DNA of 64,000 bases from Methylophaga sp. (lineage in GTDB: Bacteria > Pseudomonadota > Gammaproteobacteria > Nitrosococcales > Methylophagaceae): positions 124,001-188,000 of the forward strand of contig PAJP01000025.1 of the NCBI GenBank assembly GCA_002706095.1, read 5' to 3'. The notes under the pieces were generated by a model, which was not told the DNA's origin, did no database searches, and saw nothing but the letters and a program-made list of their open reading frames with translations. This document shows positions 61,990 through 64,000 of the stretch, piece after piece (the stretch's first letter is position 1; the number at the start of each line of letters is the position of its first letter). The translations under genes were made by a program, and so were the position numbers.

Positions 61990-62538
61990 TTACCAATAAA
62001 GCCCATTATAGTAACGCCATGATGGGCGTAAGCCTGGCCCGTAATACGGGCCATAGGCGAACGGGTCATAATAATAAGGATGACTCCGCCAATAAGGATC
62101 ACGCGAATAGTCAGCTTGCGTCCAGCGGTACAATTCAGAAGAGATCACAACCGGTAAGCTCATTGATTTCTTATCGATTGTGACGGTCTCTTTATTCTCA
62201 ACCGTGCCGGCAACAGTGATTAATGTACCCGCTTTATAGATATAAGGATCGATAAAACTTTCAGAATGAATTAAAAACCGTCCTTGGCTGACACCATCAC
62301 TATCCGGTCTTCCAAAACTATTCAGTGGAAACTGTACAACATGAATCGTTGAGCCATTATCATCATTTTCCACTTTAACGACTTGTCCCCCCCAACGTAT
62401 CACTTCACCTTTGTGCTGTTCAGCTTCAACAGCGACCTGACTTAACTGCCAGTCAGGGCTTGGGGCTTCTTTAATCGCCATTGGCAAATTACTACATGCG
62501 CTCAGCAGTAACATTAATAGAGGAAATAAAGCACGCAT
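61990..62538 (-). CDS. Slp-family outer membrane lipoprotein
   Basis: This is a lipoprotein of about 182 residues. I start it at ATG 62538, which has AAGGT 7 bases upstream; the in-frame ATG at 62553 has no ribosome binding site. The lipobox is LLSACS. The mature part matches the Slp (starvation-inducible lipoprotein) family: WGGQVVKVENDDNGSTIHVV, FPLNSFGRP, RFLIHSESFIDP and AGTLITVAGTV. The last ~40 residues are Tyr/Pro-rich (YYYDPFAYGPYYGP), a common surface tail in this family. It is convergent with pycB across 2 bp. E. coli Slp is stationary-phase induced; regulation here is unknown. Confidence 0.92.
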   Translation of the reverse strand: MRALFPLLMLLLSACSNLPMAIKEAPSPDWQLSQVAVEAEQHKGEVIRWGGQVVKVENDDNGSTIHVVQFPLNSFGRPDSDGVSQGRFLIHSESFIDPYIYKAGTLITVAGTVENKETVTIDKKSMSLPVVISSELYRWTQADYSRDPYWRSHPYYYDPFAYGPYYGPGLRPSWRYYNGLYW

Positions 62539-62611
62539 TGCTTGTACCTTCATTTGTTCAATAGCTGTGTGACCAGAGCGGTATTCTGTTAGTTCAGTTC
62601 AACAGCGTCTT

Positions 62612-64000
62612 TCATTGCAGGGATTTTCCAGTCTCTAAAGTAGCGATGAGCGACAGTAACTCCTGATAGAGTTTATCGAACTCATCTAGAAACGCTCTGG
62701 CTTCCCCCATCTTGTCAGCAAGTGCATATTCCCGCATTGTTATCGCCAAGTTATGCCATTTCAGATGCGTTGCAACCAACTCATCTAACCATTCGTGCTC
62801 GAACAGGTTCTGATTCTTTACGCGTTCAACCCACGTGCCACAATGACAGTAATGCACATCCATAATTGGCCATTGTGGTGATTGAGCCGTATCACTGCTC
62901 TCATCAAAGTTACTCAAAAACACTTGTCGCCAGCGTTCAAGCGTTAGCATGAAAAACCGTAATGCCTTCTGTCTTGGTGTAAGTGATAAACGAGATGCTG
63001 ATACCCAGCCTAATTCAGCATGATAATGTCTGAGCCACGACATCACTTCATCGCTTGGCATGGGTCTGGCTATGCCATAGCCCTGAGCGTTTTCGCAGCC
63101 AATCAACAACAACATTAATCCATGCTCGACCGTCTCAACACCTTCTGCAATGACTTGTCTGTCGAACGCTTCAGCCAGACCGGTCACACCATCAACAATC
63201 GTATAGTCCTGTGGATCATCAAGCATGTCACGAATAAAGCTTTGGTCGATTTTAATCGTATCGGCACTCAAGTGACGTAAATGTGTCAGTGAGGAGTAGC
63301 CAGTACCAAAATCATCCAATGCCACTGATACACCAATGGAATCCTTGCATTGCCTTATGACCTTGGTGATGGCCCCAATATCACCTAGAGCGGTGGTTTC
63401 GACTATTTCCAGTTGTAGGTATTCCGGCCCAATATCGGGATACTCGGCCAGTAACGTCTCCATGTCACTTACAAAGGCATCAGATTGTAAATGGTAAGAG
63501 GCAATGTTGACACTGATGGAGATCATATACCCTTGCTGGTGTAGGAACTGGAGTTGCTTGAGTGCTTGCTGCAAAACCCACCGTCCGATCTCAATTTCTA
63601 GTTCGCTGTCAGCAATCACAGGCAAGAACTTGAGCGGTGTTAATAATCCCCTCGTTGGATGCTGCCAACGTATCAGTGCTTCCATGCCAAAAACTTCACC
63701 ATTTGTCATGTTCACTTTTGGTTGATAGAACAAACAGAACTCATCGGTTTTTAAGGCCTGACGGATATCATGCAACAGCTGTTGTTTTTCTATAGTCAGC
63801 TGATTATCGGCTGGGTTGAATAGCTGGTAATGATTCCGACCAGATAATTTTGCCTGGTACATACTTTGATCAGCATGGCGGAGTAGCGTGTCCAGATCAT
63901 CGCTTTCCTGTGTATAAAAACTAACCCCACTGGAAGCACTGATAGTCAGGCGTAAATCATCTACGTAGTATGGCTGAGCAATAGAGTGGTGTATCCGTTT
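62612..64000 (-). CDS. GGDEF-EAL protein with C-terminal CZB-like zinc domain (5' part outside window)
   Basis: The frame is open to the window edge. Visible are the end of a GGDEF domain (LRLTISASSGVSFY, LLRHADQSMYQAKLSGRN), an EAL phosphodiesterase domain with GMEALIRW, DDFGTGYSSL and VIAEGVET, and a ~130-residue tail. The EAL catalytic residues for c-di-GMP hydrolysis are present; the GGDEF active site is outside the window. The tail carries HYCHCGTWVERV, then HLKWHNLA, which fits the Cys/His pattern of a CZB (chemoreceptor zinc-binding) domain. Zinc sensing tied to c-di-GMP turnover is inferred. Confidence 0.9.
   Translation of the reverse strand, partial: KRIHHSIAQPYYVDDLRLTISASSGVSFYTQESDDLDTLLRHADQSMYQAKLSGRNHYQLFNPADNQLTIEKQQLLHDIRQALKTDEFCLFYQPKVNMTNGEVFGMEALIRWQHPTRGLLTPLKFLPVIADSELEIEIGRWVLQQALKQLQFLHQQGYMISISVNIASYHLQSDAFVSDMETLLAEYPDIGPEYLQLEIVETTALGDIGAITKVIRQCKDSIGVSVALDDFGTGYSSLTHLRHLSADTIKIDQSFIRDMLDDPQDYTIVDGVTGLAEAFDRQVIAEGVETVEHGLMLLLIGCENAQGYGIARPMPSDEVMSWLRHYHAELGWVSASRLSLTPRQKALRFFMLTLERWRQVFLSNFDESSDTAQSPQWPIMDVHYCHCGTWVERVKNQNLFEHEWLDELVATHLKWHNLAITMREYALADKMGEARAFLDEFDKLYQELLSLIATLETGKSLQ

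Noticed and set aside
1-64000. tRNA, rRNA, CRISPR arrays, prophage or integrase genes
   Set aside because: I looked for cloverleaf arms, regularly spaced repeats and integrase or phage structural motifs and found none that could be supported.

Overview
The window looks like chromosomal DNA of a gammaproteobacterial methylotroph, most plausibly Methylophaga or a close relative. Three things point there: a stand-alone pqqA (the precursor peptide of the methanol dehydrogenase cofactor PQQ), a PQQ-dehydrogenase-like beta-propeller lipoprotein, and a set of ETF, ETF-quinone oxidoreductase and two-subunit pyruvate carboxylase genes. The genus is inferred from gene content and was not tested by a database search. 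No rRNA, tRNA, CRISPR array, integrase or complete insertion sequence was seen.

Layout. 1-868 is the 3' end of a SelO-type pseudokinase AMPylase. 1012-6817 is an AT-rich defence-type island: two unrecognised proteins, a MutL/Hsp90-like GHKL ATPase, a cytosine-5 DNA methyltransferase and a divergent Vsr endonuclease. A class II Fic protein with a striking tandem operator follows (7000-8211). 8334-11525 holds a secreted protein, an HPF-like ribosome hibernation factor and the beta-propeller lipoprotein. 11853-16291 is an RND efflux pair. 16488-24735 is an eight-gene envelope cluster whose core is an ExbB/TolQ/MotA-like channel and two von Willebrand A proteins that carry an ExbD/MotB-like transmembrane aspartate. 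24736-25555 is non-coding and contains a 486-bp MITE-like element between REP-like palindromes.

25556-36966 holds a GFA-family protein, a flagellin lysine methylase-like protein, OmpW, a two-component system, pqiABC, a YhiN-type flavoprotein and a DUF1456 protein. 37174-45385 is an uncharacterised phosphoryl-chemistry system that matches what is called the GAK system: amphi-Trp protein, metallophosphoesterase, histidine phosphatases, Nudix, HprK-like kinase, ATP-grasp, a PhoU-APH kinase fusion and a divergent CofD-like protein. 45400-64000 is mostly core metabolism: DUF748 protein, ankyrin protein, ETF-QO/etfBA/fpr with a LysR regulator, MOSC protein, pqqA, MgtE, RibA, PycR-like LysR with pycAB, an Slp lipoprotein, and a GGDEF-EAL protein cut by the window edge that ends in a zinc-binding CZB-like domain.

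The two regions most likely to hold undescribed biology are the channel/vWA cluster (16488-24735) and the GAK-type operon (37174-45385). In the second, the SixA-type phosphatase is split by a -1 frameshift at an A6 run, which leaves its second catalytic histidine on the downstream Nudix reading frame.
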